A DNA stretch of 64,000 nucleotides from Dermacentor variabilis. Lineage: Eukaryota; Arthropoda; Arachnida; Ixodida; Ixodidae. The notes beneath the pieces were generated by a model. That model made no database searches. It was not told where the DNA came from and saw only the letters and a program-made list of their open reading frames with translations. Shown here piece by piece: positions 1 through 10,599 of this stretch (positions are counted from its first letter, which is position 1; each line of letters begins with the position of its first letter). The stretch lies in assembly GCF_050947875.1 (NCBI RefSeq), contig NC_134568.1, positions 267,784,702 to 267,848,701 of the forward strand, given 5' to 3'. The position numbers and the translations under genes were made by a program.

Positions 1-599
1 GATCAAAACGTACTTTTTTGTTCTTCCAAATTAACTTTCGGAATTTTATACCTATGCATAAAAGAATTGGGGTGGAAATAAAAACAGAGTTTTAAAAGGT
101 CACAGTTCTGCCCGAAAGGAGGCAAAGCATATGGTGACAGCAAAGTATTCAACTGCACTAAATAAGGTTTGTAGTTTTATAAGGCGTAAGAATTGATGTA
201 AACATTTGCTTAATAATTAAATTTAACAAGCATGTGTTCACATGCAGCCAGGCAAAAATGAACAGATCTCGATCACTGACCACGAACACTTTGCAGTCAC
301 AAATGCTGGAGTGATGAAGAGTGCCAGCAGCGAGAAGCAAATGCTTCATTCTGCCTCTCACTTTACTGTGTCTCGGAAGTTCGAGATTACATGGCTTGCA
401 CATGAACATAGTGCGCATGAAGCCACCAGCCATTTCAGCTTGCCCTTAGCCATTGCGCCCGCCGCAGATTTCCTCCAAGATATGGCGCATGGGCCATGTA
501 TGTGCTCAGCCGTGTGGATATCTCTGCATCACCACGGTTTGGCTAGAGGAGGAGATTCGTGCTCACCTGCCTCCCATCTAGCTCGTGCTTGATTACATG

Positions 600-880
600 A
601 CCTCCAAGATCGGGAGTGCAGGAAGACTGCACACGTCAAGCTACCATCCTTCTCAACTTAGCCTTGCACGCTTTCCCTCTCATCTTCTGCAGCATATCGT
701 GCACTGGCTGCATTAGCTTCTTATTGCACTTGGACTTTGTACGGAACATCACAGCGACGACAAAAATTTGCCTGGAGTGTCCTATAATTTGATAAAATGT
801 GTTACTGAGAGGTACATAGTGGCTAAGAGCATCACAGTTTGGCAAGCACATTATTTCCCTGCATCCTGTAGCCAATGCAG
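600..880. repeat. Dispersed repeat copy A (partner near 19.86 kb)
   Basis: The stretch from about 608 to 760 resembles the stretch from about 19865 to 20030 in the same order: an atcaagccaccatccttct-like core, then a cttatcgcacttggactt-like block followed by tacggaac. The remainder of 1-900 shows no convincing exon, structural RNA or element end. The family is not recognised. It may be a decayed element or an old segmental duplication. Confidence 0.4.
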
Positions 881-902
881 GTGTTACTAGCACTTCAGAT
901 TA

Positions 903-1095
903 CAGTGGACCCTCTTTAAACAGAACCCCAAGGGACCAGGGATGAAATTGGTCCTGTTTATCAGGAGTTCCATTTACTGAGAGACATTGCAGAGAGCATT
1001 GCATGAGTACAAAACCAACCAACCAACCATGAGGATGGTGTTCCGTTTAAGCAGCAGTTTAATTTAAGTGATTTCTGTTTATCGAGATTCCACTG
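903..1095. mobile_element. Pogo/Tigger-type MITE, 193 bp
   Basis: Both ends are bounded by TA (901-902 and 1096-1097). The left end reads CAGTGGACCCTCTTTAAACA and the reverse complement of the right end reads CAGTGGAATCTCGATAAACA, giving imperfect inverted termini of about 24 bp. CAGT-type termini on a TA duplication are typical of pogo/Tigger members of the Tc1-mariner superfamily. There is no coding capacity, so it would have depended on a transposase supplied elsewhere. The sequence from 1098 to 1508 has no feature I can support. Confidence 0.7.
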
Positions 1096-2025
1096 TATCG
1101 TAAAACTTAAGTTAGGCAACAATGTCAGTGCAAAAGGAGCTTCAGTTTTATATGCGATCATGCAATAACTTGGACAGGGTTACCTGTGGTTTCTTTGCAT
1201 AATTTACAGACTGTGTTTGTCTCTTTCTGCCCAGCCATTCAACTTTGTTATCTGGGTTCAATGTTTTTGGCCAATTTCACGATTTCGTTGTGCTAAAATG
1301 TGTTCTCATTGTTCAGCAATTTGAACCAAATTTTGTGCGCATCTCCGGAAATGCATACAAAGTTCAATTTTCTGTGTTTAATTTCAATTTCTAGCACCTC
1401 TCATTCAGCACTTTTAAAGAAAACTGTTAATCTTTGTTTAAAAATGGAGGTATTGATTATTTTTTTGAAATTATATAGGTTTACAACATGAATTTTTTTG
1501 TACTGAATTGTATTCTTTGGCCTCCTCAGGGGCGTCTGCGTCAGCAAGCATTTGGTGTGTTGCGACACCACGTACCTGAGCACATGAGAGTAGACACTCT
1601 TGCGTGTAGCCATGCATGGCATAGCCATGTCTGGGGAAAGGGGTATCCCGGGGGTTGAGCCGATGCCGGGTGTTCAGACCTTTAAGGTCCCTTAATGGAG
1701 GCAACACACCTTTTTGGCCTCTGCATCACATAGACGGCACCTCCAGACTGACCCACCTGGAGGAAATTGGCAGTTGCCATTTACAGCCCTCCTCTCCAAT
1801 CTTCATCTTTCTCTCTCGCCTTTTCATCCTTCCTATCTTCTTTTCACTTCTTATCACTTCCAAATTTCCGGGTGGCAAGGGTTAACCATGTGTAATTCCA
1901 GTCTTGGGTATACATATATTAGGTTATAGTGGTGATGCATGGCTGGCGTCTGCAGGTGTTATCCCAACCTTGTTGGGCTCGGTGGTGGGTGGCTACCATG
2001 TTGCTGAATTTTCCAGGGTTTACAT

Positions 2026-2960
2026 GGCAAATGCTCCTCCCCCCCCTGCCCCCCTCCAAGATCGCCTTCAAAAACGAGGGCACACCATAGTAAGTTTACA
2101 GTTATTTATGAAACATAATGAAGACACCTTTTCGGAGTGCCATGCCCTTCACAGGGAAGGCAACGCAACTGTAAAAAAACTGCCACCTTTCCTGGTATCT
2201 AAATGCCCAGCAAACATGATTGGACATGGCTACAATGCCTCAAAGATGGCAAGCGAAGACCTCCTCAAACTGACAAAGGAAGGTCAAGTCGAAAGCTTGC
2301 TGAACTCGCCAGTATCGGTGACATTAATGTGACAATCTCTCCACATCACTTGCACAGCACAAGCGGAGGAGTAATATCAGAAGACTTCCTGAACCTGAGT
2401 GATGAGGAGCTCCTTGAAGGATTTCAGAAGCAAAACGCAATTACGGTACAAAGAATCACACTACGACGAAATGGCAATAGATTCTCACGAACATGTAATA
2501 CTGACATTTGGTACCAGTACTGTGCCCAGTTCACTTGATGCAGGATATTTGAAAATCAACGTCGGACCATACATACCAAACCCGAGGCGATGCTTCAAGT
2601 GCCAGAGATTCGGGCATGCATCACAGTCATGCAGAGGAAAAGAAACGCTTGCAAAGTGTCGTGCCACTGACCATCCATCTGAAAACTGCAATGCTCCTGC
2701 ACAATGTGTCAATTGCAAGGGCAATCATCCAGCTTACTCATGGAGCTGCCCTTGCTGGAAAAGAGAAAATCATTGCAATCACGGTAAAGGAAAAGATATC
2801 ACTCTACGAACCGAGGAAAAGGGTGACACATTTACCTCGAGTGAGCTATGCCAGTACAGCGCAACAGGAGGCAGTGCTACAACACCAGTTTCAGGAGTCT
2901 ACAGGGTCCATGTCTGGTATTCCTGTAGAAGCTCCATCCGCTTTATTTTGTTGAACTGAA
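2026..2960 (+). pseudogene. LINE ORF1 (Gag-like, CCHC knuckles), frameshifted
   Basis: ORF1 of the LINE should encode an RNA-binding Gag-like chaperone that packages the element transcript. The start chosen is the ATG at 2026, after the long leader, because the alanine/proline-rich start runs into conserved-looking sequence. The reading then continues through three frames (roughly 2026-2332, 2203-2538, 2399-2959), so at least two frameshifts are present. A clear knuckle CFKCQRFGHASQSC (C-x2-C-x4-H-x4-C) is encoded near 2590-2635. Two further cysteine/histidine clusters follow, ending in CVNCKGNHPAYSWSC. The triple-knuckle arrangement is typical of I/Jockey-type ORF1 proteins. The protein cannot be made whole from this copy. 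Confidence 0.75.
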
Positions 2961-3395
2961 CTGAACAGTTGAACTGAACTCCACGCTCGAGACGCGCGTC
3001 TTGGCGGCGCCTACCTCTTGATCATCCAGCGCCTCGGAGAAGGCAATGGAGGTCAACCCGGAAACCCCGGCGTCATTGATGCCAAAAGATCCGCTCTCCC
3101 TGGAGCGCGTCAAGAAGGAGAAACTTCATGTAATGGCGCTGAAAAAGGGACAGGCAACCTGAACGGTTACCACCCTTGATTAGAGTAGTAATCCTTTCTT
3201 TGCATGTCATTATCACTTTATAGCTCACACACAGATAAGTTTTAATTGCTTTGCATTGGCTTTCATCATCCATTGGAATTGCAGAGGCCTGATTCATAAT
3301 CTAGGTGACATCAGAGATATCATAAATAAATTCTCACCAGTGGCCTTCCGTCTTCAAAAAACAAACCTAGGGCCCAAGAACAGTCAAATTCTTAA

Positions 3396-3963
3396 AGGGA
3401 AACTCCAGCGATTTTTCTATGTCCACTGATTTCAATAAAATTTTGAATATACGTTCTCTTTTGCACTCTGATTATCTGTGCCAGCCAATATAACGATATG
3501 GCTGCAAGTCATTTAGTTTTCCTGAAAATGAATTTTGAAGATTCGTTGCATTCCCAACTCATGACTTTTTACTGGCCACCCTGTCTTTGTGACGTCTGAG
3601 ACGCTGACGCCACTGTCGCTGATATCATCGCTGAACTCGCCGCTGTCTAGTTAGGAAAATCTGTGAAAGATCCCTGTGTCGTCAGGAGACGTAATCAGCT
3701 TCGCTTCTTTGCCATTAGCGCCATGTGTACTGTGTGTTTAGCATGCGTTCTGCGTGTTTGCATTATGGTAGTGTAGGATCTGACGTCATCGGCCCATTGT
3801 GACATCACACAAAGTGGCTACCTGTTTCGGTATCTTGTTTATTTGTTATCTAAAAGTAATGAGTTCCTAAGCATATTGAATCACCCTACCAGTGACAGGA
3901 CTGTCAGTGCCATTTGAAAATCACAATATCCTAATATGGTTAAAAAAACGGCAGAGTTGCCCT
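3396..3963. mobile_element. 568-bp MITE with TTAA target duplication (family 1)
   Basis: TTAA occurs immediately on both sides (3392-3395 and 3964-3967). The left terminus is AGGGAAACTCCAGCG and the reverse complement of the right terminus is AGGGCAACTCTGCCG. Removing the element plus one TTAA restores continuous endonuclease coding of the host LINE (the reading passes from ...QIL to KG...), which confirms the boundaries. TTAA duplication is the hallmark of piggyBac-type transposases. No transposase is encoded. Similar left ends (TTTAAAGGGA-AACTAA and ATTAAAGGGACACTAA) occur at 33206 and 57368. Confidence 0.8.
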
Positions 3964-4445
3964 TTAAAGGTTTTACCGTTGTCCGAAGGGACCGCGTACA
4001 CTCTAGCCTTTAGTCAGGAGGCGGCACCATAGTCGTTCAGGGTGGCACTCTTGCCCGAAATGTTAGTTGAATACCGCTCTTGAGGCTCTTGCCGTCACCG
4101 TTCTATCGCATAAAACCATCACCATTTGTTCACTGTACATCCCACCCCATACTCATTTTACTACTAAACACCTGGAAAATCTAACACACCAGTTGCCGCG
4201 CACACCAGTTAAGCAACACACCAGTTGCTGAAGCTTTTTGTTTTAGTAGGAGATTTTAATGCCCATTGTACCCTCTGGGACAGCGATAGAACAGACCAAA
4301 GAGGGCAAGTTATTGAAAATTTTATTTTGTCAACCAATATATGTCTTTTAAACTCGGGTTTGCCAGCGTATTTTTCACCAAGCTCACGCAAATTGAGTTG
4401 TCTCGATTTAGCCTTCTGCTCACCATCTGTTTTTAGTGATTTTAA

Positions 4446-5255
4446 GGGGAGACGCTCCTTGAAAAAACCATTTCTTTAATATTTGTACTAGAAATTCGAA
4501 AATCCACCCACTTATAGGGCATTTCAAGCAGATTTCAAATATGTCATTAGTTTCTGTGTAGCTGCTATAGTTCTTTTGTTAAGGCCTACACAATGGCAAA
4601 ATAGAGTGATTTTGTGGGCACTTCATTGTGTAATAAAGCTTATTTAGCTCTTTGTAGACCGCAAAGTGCCGATATCTATTCAGTGTGTACAATTACTGGA
4701 ACTATGAAAAAAAAAAAGAAAAAAAAGGACACTTCAACAAATTTTTTTCACAATCACATGAAAATAACCTTGTACACTTTATTGTCTTATTTACATTGTA
4801 CTTAATTGTCATATGCTAACGAAATTTGGCATACACACTCTTGAAGATATGTACAGTGCTAATGTCTGCTTGAAATATCTCCAAGCAGTAAGTTGCGAAA
4901 GTACGTGGTTATATTTCAGAGAATTGAGAAAAAAAAGTTAGTTGAAATGTTTTAATTTTGTTGCATAGTTTCAGTAATTGTACACGCTGTTTGGCTAGTT
5001 ATTGGCACTTTATTATCTGCAAAGAGCTAAACAAGCTATAGCGTGATGCTTTTTGTCAAAATTTATTACATAAAAAAGTGCCCACGAAGATGTCTATATT
5101 TTGCCATTGTGCATCACATAACTCTAAAACTGTAATAGGTACACAACAAGTAATGCCATATTTGAAATCTGCATAGAAAACTCTATACTTGACTGAATTT
5201 TGAAACCTGTAATACAAGTAATAAAAAAATAAGTTGTTTCGAGGAGCGTCTCCCA
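4446..5255. mobile_element. 810-bp MITE with TTAA target duplication (family 2)
   Basis: TTAA flanks both ends (4442-4445 and 5256-5259). Inverted termini are GGGGAGACGCTCCTTG on the left and, reverse-complemented, TGGGAGACGCTCCTCG on the right. The interior is very A+T-rich, with an A-run near 4707-4727, and has no supported coding. The surrounding LINE endonuclease sequence resumes directly after the right TTAA, with one base out of register. The termini differ from those of the MITE at 3396, so two separate TTAA-using families hit the same LINE. Confidence 0.8.
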
Positions 5256-8200
5256 TTAAAAGTGGGAAGTCCTCGACACTTCATATGGAAGTGATCATTT
5301 GCCAGCAATCATCAAATTATCATCCACATTACCTACCATAAACTCTAAGACATGTCACTGGAAGTTACAGCATGCAGACTGACCTTTATTTATAGAGAAC
5401 ACAAAACTCGAAGGTGTCCTTTCAGTAGAGCTCAACATAGATGAAATAAGTGAAAAACTCACAGCAGTCCTAATAGCAGCAGCAGAAAAGGCAATACCCT
5501 AGTCATCGAACATTGTGCGAAAAAAGCTAAACCCCTGGTGGACACCAGAGTGTACACAAGCAAAGAAACGGCAAAATAAGACTTGTGGTATCCTGAGAAA
5601 GTAGCCCACTTATAGTAACCTTATAAACTTCTAACAGGCTAAAGCAAAAGCGCAATATGTCCAGAGGCATGCAGAAAAGTCTCCATGGCAAGAATATCAT
5701 CCATTAATAGTTCAGTCACATCCGAAAAGTTGTGGGATCAACTCGTGAATTCAGGGGAGACTATTCATCACATACAGTACCTTTACTCACAGCTCCAGGC
5801 ATACAGACAACATTACAAGAACAAGCTGACATACTAGGCGAACACTTTTATAACCTTTCTAGCTCAGCGAACTACTCTAATGCATTTCTTAAGTACAAAC
5901 AGTCCTCAGAGAAACAGAGATTGCACATTACAGCAACATCGAATGAACCCTACAATGCTCCCCTAACACTTCAAGAATTAAACAGGGTACTTACTGCTGG
6001 CAAAAGAAATGGCAGTTGGCCACAACCGCATTCATTATTCAATGCTTTCCGACCTTTCACTTGCATCTGTAAAAGCTCTGCTAGAATTTTTCAACAGAAT
6101 ATGAAATACAGGCATAATACCAAAATCATGGAAAAACGCAATCATAGTAGCTTTCCTGAAAGCCAGAAAGCCACCTACATCCCAGCAGCTACCGGCCCAT
6201 TGCCCTCGTAAGCTGTTTAGCAAAATTTTACGAAAGCATTCTAAATACAAGGCTGACGTTCACTCTTCAAACTCAAAATATACTAGACATTCACCGATAC
6301 GGTTATAAAAAAAACTGCTCAACAGCTGATCACTTTGTCCGACTGGAACATGAAATACGGAATGCTTTTCTGCATAAGCAACACTGCCTTACAGTTTTCT
6401 TTGACCTGGAAAAGGCATATGATGCTACTTGGAGATTTGGCATATTAAGAGAGCTGGCGGATCTAGGGATCCATAGAAAAATGCTCAAATGTCCAGCTGA
6501 CTTTGTCTGATTGAACATTCCATGTCTGTCTAGGAACAGCGTTTTCACGCATATTCGTCCAGTAAAATGTGCCACAGGGATGTATACTGTACTAAGCACA
6601 ACTCTGTTCGTGGTGAAAATGAACTCCGTAAATAGAATAATTCCATCTTCTCTCATGCATTCATTATACGTTGGTGATCTGCGTGCCAAGGATCGAACAT
6701 AGTAACCTGCAAACGACAAGTTCAAATCAGATTAAATAAACTCGCATAATGGGCAACCGAAAACGGCATTTGTTTCTCCACTGAAAAAACTGTCGCTGTG
6801 GTCATGTCCCAAAAAAGGGGCTTATGTCGAGACCCTCTCCTGGAGATTCACCAGTGTGCCCTACCAGCTAAAAAAGAACACAAGTTTTTAGGCATTATGT
6901 TTGATAAGAAGCCAAACTTTCTAGCACACATTAACAGTTGGAAAATAAAGTGAACAATGCACTGAACGTACTTAGTCTTGTCACGGAAACTCAGGGGCTC
7001 TGACCGGAAATGCCTTCTGTATATATACCGATCTTTGGTACGCAGCAAAATAGACTACAGTTGTGCAGTCTATGGGTCAGCCAGACAGTCCTACCTAAGG
7101 CAACTAGATCCAGTACATAATCTAGGGTTATGCTTAGCAACTGGCACCTACAGAACTTCTCCTGTTTCTAGTCTATACACAGAAATAAACGAGCCATCCC
7201 TGGAACAAAGAACGTAACTCATGCTTACTTCGTTCTCAGAATTCGATCATCTTCAGGCCATATGCTAAGACATTGTCACATACTGTAACACGAATGCACT
7301 ACGCAAATAAACCACATGTCATCAAACCTCTCATACTTCAGTATGAAGAAAAGTGTTGCGAGAGCAATATCCCAATAGAGGCACTTCGTGTTGAAGATAA
7401 GCCATCCAGATTATCCCCCTGGTGCGACTTTACACAATTTTTAGATTTTTCACTGACACACCTTAAGAAGCAGGATACCTAACAGGAGCACATAATACAA
7501 GAGTTCTGTCTAGTACAAGAAACATACAGCACTTAAAAGTTTTACACAGACAGTTCAAAGACACACAATTATGTGGGAAGCAGTGTCCTATCGGGAACCT
7601 GGGAACGGGCTGTTACACTCCTGCAGTTCGTTTCTGTTTTCACAGCCTTATTTTATGCTCTGTGGATGGCTGTGCAAGAAGTTGCAACTAGAAAACACAA
7701 AAAAGCAGTCATTTTCACAGACTCCCTAAGTGCTCTTAAAACGCTCAACTTAAAATTCAAGTAAGAACCTTTCATCGGCAATATCCTACACATTTTGTCA
7801 CACAAAAATCAAAACCACTCGATTCGTTTCTGCTGGGTCCCAGGTCATGTTGGGATCCCGGGAAATTAAAAGGCGGACATGGTGTGCTGCTAATGCAAAA
7901 CACAAAACTGTATCTAAACTAAAGTTACCCTTGAGGGATGGGCTTCAAGCTATTTGCAGAGCACTGAACAAGAAGTGGCAGTGTCAGTGGAACTTGAATG
8001 GTAATAAATTGCACTTCATCAAACCGGTGCTTGGTGAATGGAAAACCTATCACCAAGAATGCTTCACTGAGGTAGTATTAGCCAGGCTCTAAATAGGGAC
8101 ACACATCTCACTCACAGTTAATCTACTCGCAAAGGAAGCACAGCTGATATGTGATAAATGTCAGGAACCACTTACGTACTACACATTCTAATTATATGCC

Positions 8201-8437
8201 CTCATATCGAAAGACAAAGACAAAACCACTTCCACTATGTATACGTATTGAACGTACCACTACACCCCACTCTCATTTTGGGAGATGATTCACTTTTTCC
8301 TTTTACAGATGCAGTGGATTTTTTTGACGAAGTAGACTTTCTGAACAGACTTCAAATAACGCCCCGTGTCTGGTGCAGCATAGCCTAAGTTGCTTTTGCG
8401 CCAATAAACTCAATTTAACTAACTGTATTCTTTGGCC

Positions 8438-8893
8438 ATTGTAGTGTTAAATAACATTAATACAGCCTCTTGCACCCAACAACCTTAGATACCACAAGCC
8501 TGTACAGGCGAGTATACTTTTTTGTAGTTATACCATTTGTTAAATTAAACAAATCTGTTTTGCTAGTTTAGAAGCAAATGTCTGAGCAGGAAATTTAACT
8601 CTACAGAGTTTCATTAAGGTAACTGCAGTATGACAAATTATTTTCTCAGGTGTATGTACGCTTAACTAGCACAATTAGCATTTGGCACTTGCCATAGCTA
8701 TGTATTCTGAAAGCACCTTGTGATGTCAGAGGTGGCAATAGCACCAATATTTCACATTACATTGCTTTTGGTTTGGATAAACTTAGAATTAGATAAAAGT
8801 GACTTCTTTACCATTCTAGAAGTGCCAGTCCTGATTTATTTATTCTTATTTTTCAACCATCAACTTCAAATCCTGAAAATATAGAAATGTTTT
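8438..8893. other. Spacer without recognised feature
   Basis: This is A+T-rich sequence between the LINE target duplication and the SINE. I see no open coding stretch, splice pair, tRNA boxes or element end in it. Confidence 0.5.
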
Positions 8894-8902
8894 AGAGACC
8901 AT

Positions 8903-9107
8903 TAATAAAAAATCATGGGGTTTTACGTGCCAAAACCACTTTCTGATTATGAGGCACGGCGTAGTGGAGAAATGAAATTTTGACCACCTGGGGTTCTTTA
9001 ACGTGCACTTAAATCTAAATGCGGCCGCCATGGCCAGGATTCGATCCCACGAACTTGTGCTCAGCAGCCTAACACCATAGCCACTGAGCAACCACGACGG
9101 GTTGCTC
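8903..9107 (-). mobile_element. tRNA-derived SINE (type A), minus strand
   Basis: Read on the minus strand, the head near 9080-9107 has an A-box-like TTGCTCAGTGGCTATGG and a B-box GGGATCGAATCC (about 9035-9046). A body typical of an abundant tick repeat follows, containing CGTTAAAGAACCCCAGGTGG and an A-rich tail at 8903-8915. A 9-bp target duplication with one mismatch flanks it: AGAGACCAT at 8894-8902 and AGAAACCAT at 9108-9116. The A and B boxes are internal RNA polymerase III promoter elements. A second copy of this type is at 43853-44089. Confidence 0.8.
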
Positions 9108-9154
9108 AGAAACCATCGAGAAATTCATAAACTTGTGATGACTTTTTTTCCCAG

Positions 9155-9268
9155 TGTAGTGAAGAAGATGAAGAAAACGCTCTTGTGTCTGCTGTGCGCA
9201 CGATCAGCGTTCGTGTGCTGCCTGTGACCTCGATTGTGTCTAGTGTCAGAATAGATTGCCATACTACA
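9155..9268 (+). repeat. 5' LTR of gypsy element
   Basis: This 114-bp repeat closely matches the copy at 14281-14398 and includes GAAGAAAACGCTCTTGTGTC near its start in both. It has TG...CA ends with the inverted hexanucleotide TGTAGT/ACTACA. It would carry the promoter and transcript start of the element. The scattered differences between the two LTRs suggest an insertion that is not recent. Confidence 0.9.
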
Positions 9269-9319
9269 TTTGGTGGAGGTGCTGCATTCCCTGACCTCAC
9301 CCTGGAACTTCGCAGCCGA

Positions 9320-10400
9320 ATGTTGACCACTGCTCCAGCCACTACCATGAACGAGACTCCCAACAATCTGCCTGGAGCATCCGCCACTCCTATCATTTGC
9401 GGCGCCGTCCAGCGGCAGTGGGACCCTGCTGTCTTTAGCGGATCAGGTGAGACTGATGTGGAAGATTGGCTCTCTACCTATGAGTGCGTCAGTGATCACA
9501 ACAAATGGGATGACCCAACGAAGCTATGTACCGTCATCTTCTGTCTTGCTGATGTTGCAAACCTCTGGTTCCACAATCGTGAGTGGGAACTACAAACCTG
9601 GTCCGCTTTCAAGACAGCATTCGCAGAAGTCTTCGGCTGTCCGGCCTTGCAAAAACTCTGTGCTGAACAGCGTCTACACCAGCGTGCTCAACAGCCCGGG
9701 AGACTTATACCAGCTGCATAGAGGATGTCGTGGATATTTTTGTACGCGTCGATTGCACCATAAGTGAAGTGGACAAGGTGAAGCATATCCTCAAGGGCAT
9801 CGAGAACAACGCATTTCAAGTGCTTCTAGCAGGAAACCCAACTTCTGTCGCTGCTGTCGTCACTCTTTGCCAGAGCTTCAATGAGCTGCGTTGACAAAGG
9901 GTTCTTGCACCCAGCAGTCTTGCACCTGGTGACTCTCTCTGGCCTCACGCTTTGCTCCAACTCCATGCCCGCATCATCGCTCTCAATTAAAATTAAGGAT
10001 TTAATTCGTGAGGAGGTGGCACGCCAGCTGTCTATTCTGCCTCATAGTGATTGACCTCTTCAGCCTGACACATCACTGGCTACTCCCATTAGGCGGGCTA
10101 TTCGCGAAGAACTTGCCGAGTCCCTGCCTTTAGCTCAACCCTGTCTTCCTGTGGATGCACCTCTGACCTATGCCGCAGTCGCAGCAGGACATGCGCCGCT
10201 GACATTTGCGTTTCCTGTGCCAATGCGACCTCAATGCGACCTCCTGCGTCGCCTCCAATTCCGCCTCAAAGCCCGGTTCAGAACCCTTGGTACACATGCA
10301 GCAACAGGCCCATATGCTTCGCTTGTGGTTGTGCCGGCCATGTCACATGCTTCTGCCATTGTCGCATGCTGTCGCAGTGCCTAGATATGGCTATTCCCAC
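9320..10400 (+). pseudogene. Gypsy gag: capsid-like domain and CCHC knuckle, broken
   Basis: The open part (Met codons at about 9322 and 9349 to 9721) encodes a retrotransposon Gag capsid-type region. Its recognisable core is DVEDWLSTYECVSDHNKWDD, then FGCPALQKL. It builds the cytoplasmic particle around element RNA. The frame is lost near 9700. A weak continuation (SYIEDVVD-like, about 9710-9900) follows in other frames. One zinc knuckle, CFACGCAGHVTCFC, is encoded near 10315-10356, in the position expected for nucleocapsid. Several stops prevent a full product. Confidence 0.75.
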
Positions 10401-10599
10401 TATGCTACCGGGCATGCCATGCTTCGCAACCCAGAGTTTTCGCTGTCTCCTCGATGCCCTGTCGGCACCCATGGTTCGCTATTACTGCATTGTTGCTCGC
10501 CTTCCCCCTTACGTCGTCACCAGTCACCTTGCGAGGGAAACTAGTTGCTGCCGTTCCGCAGGCAGGAACTGAAAGCTTTGCAACTTCTACAAGGCCTGC

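Larger units (their letters stand above)
3255..8390 (+). pseudogene. LINE ORF2: APE endonuclease, RT, RNase H, broken
   Basis: ORF2 fragments lie in the expected order. The endonuclease begins near 3262 with IHWNCRGL, and its VGDFNAH motif is encoded near 4245-4270. The two MITEs fall inside the endonuclease-coding part. Reverse-transcriptase blocks follow from about 5730 to 7200, including FFDLEKAYDATWRFG near 6400. The catalytic YxDD box is degraded to YVGD (about 6668-6679). An RNase H region with IFTDSLSALKTL is encoded near 7710-7750, with WVPGHVG near 7835. A cysteine/histidine C-terminal segment (CDKCQEPL-like, then HILIICPH) ends near 8210. Numerous frame changes and the altered YxDD make it non-functional. 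Family assignment is known biology; the degradation is seen directly. Confidence 0.8.
1523..8423 (+). mobile_element. Full-length I/Jockey-superfamily LINE with 14-bp target duplication
   Basis: The element is flanked by a perfect 14-bp direct repeat, TGTATTCTTTGGCC, at 1509-1522 and 8424-8437. This fixes both ends and shows it is not 5' truncated. Inside are a 5' leader of about 500 bp, an ORF1 with CCHC knuckles, and an ORF2 with APE endonuclease, reverse transcriptase and RNase H regions. The 3' end carries an AATAAA (about 8403) followed by a short A/T-rich tail. Two MITEs (3396-3963 and 4446-5255) inserted later, so the original element was about 5.5 kb. Many frameshifts and stops make it inactive. 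The RNase H domain points to the I side of the I/Jockey group, but clade placement is by eye. Confidence 0.85.
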
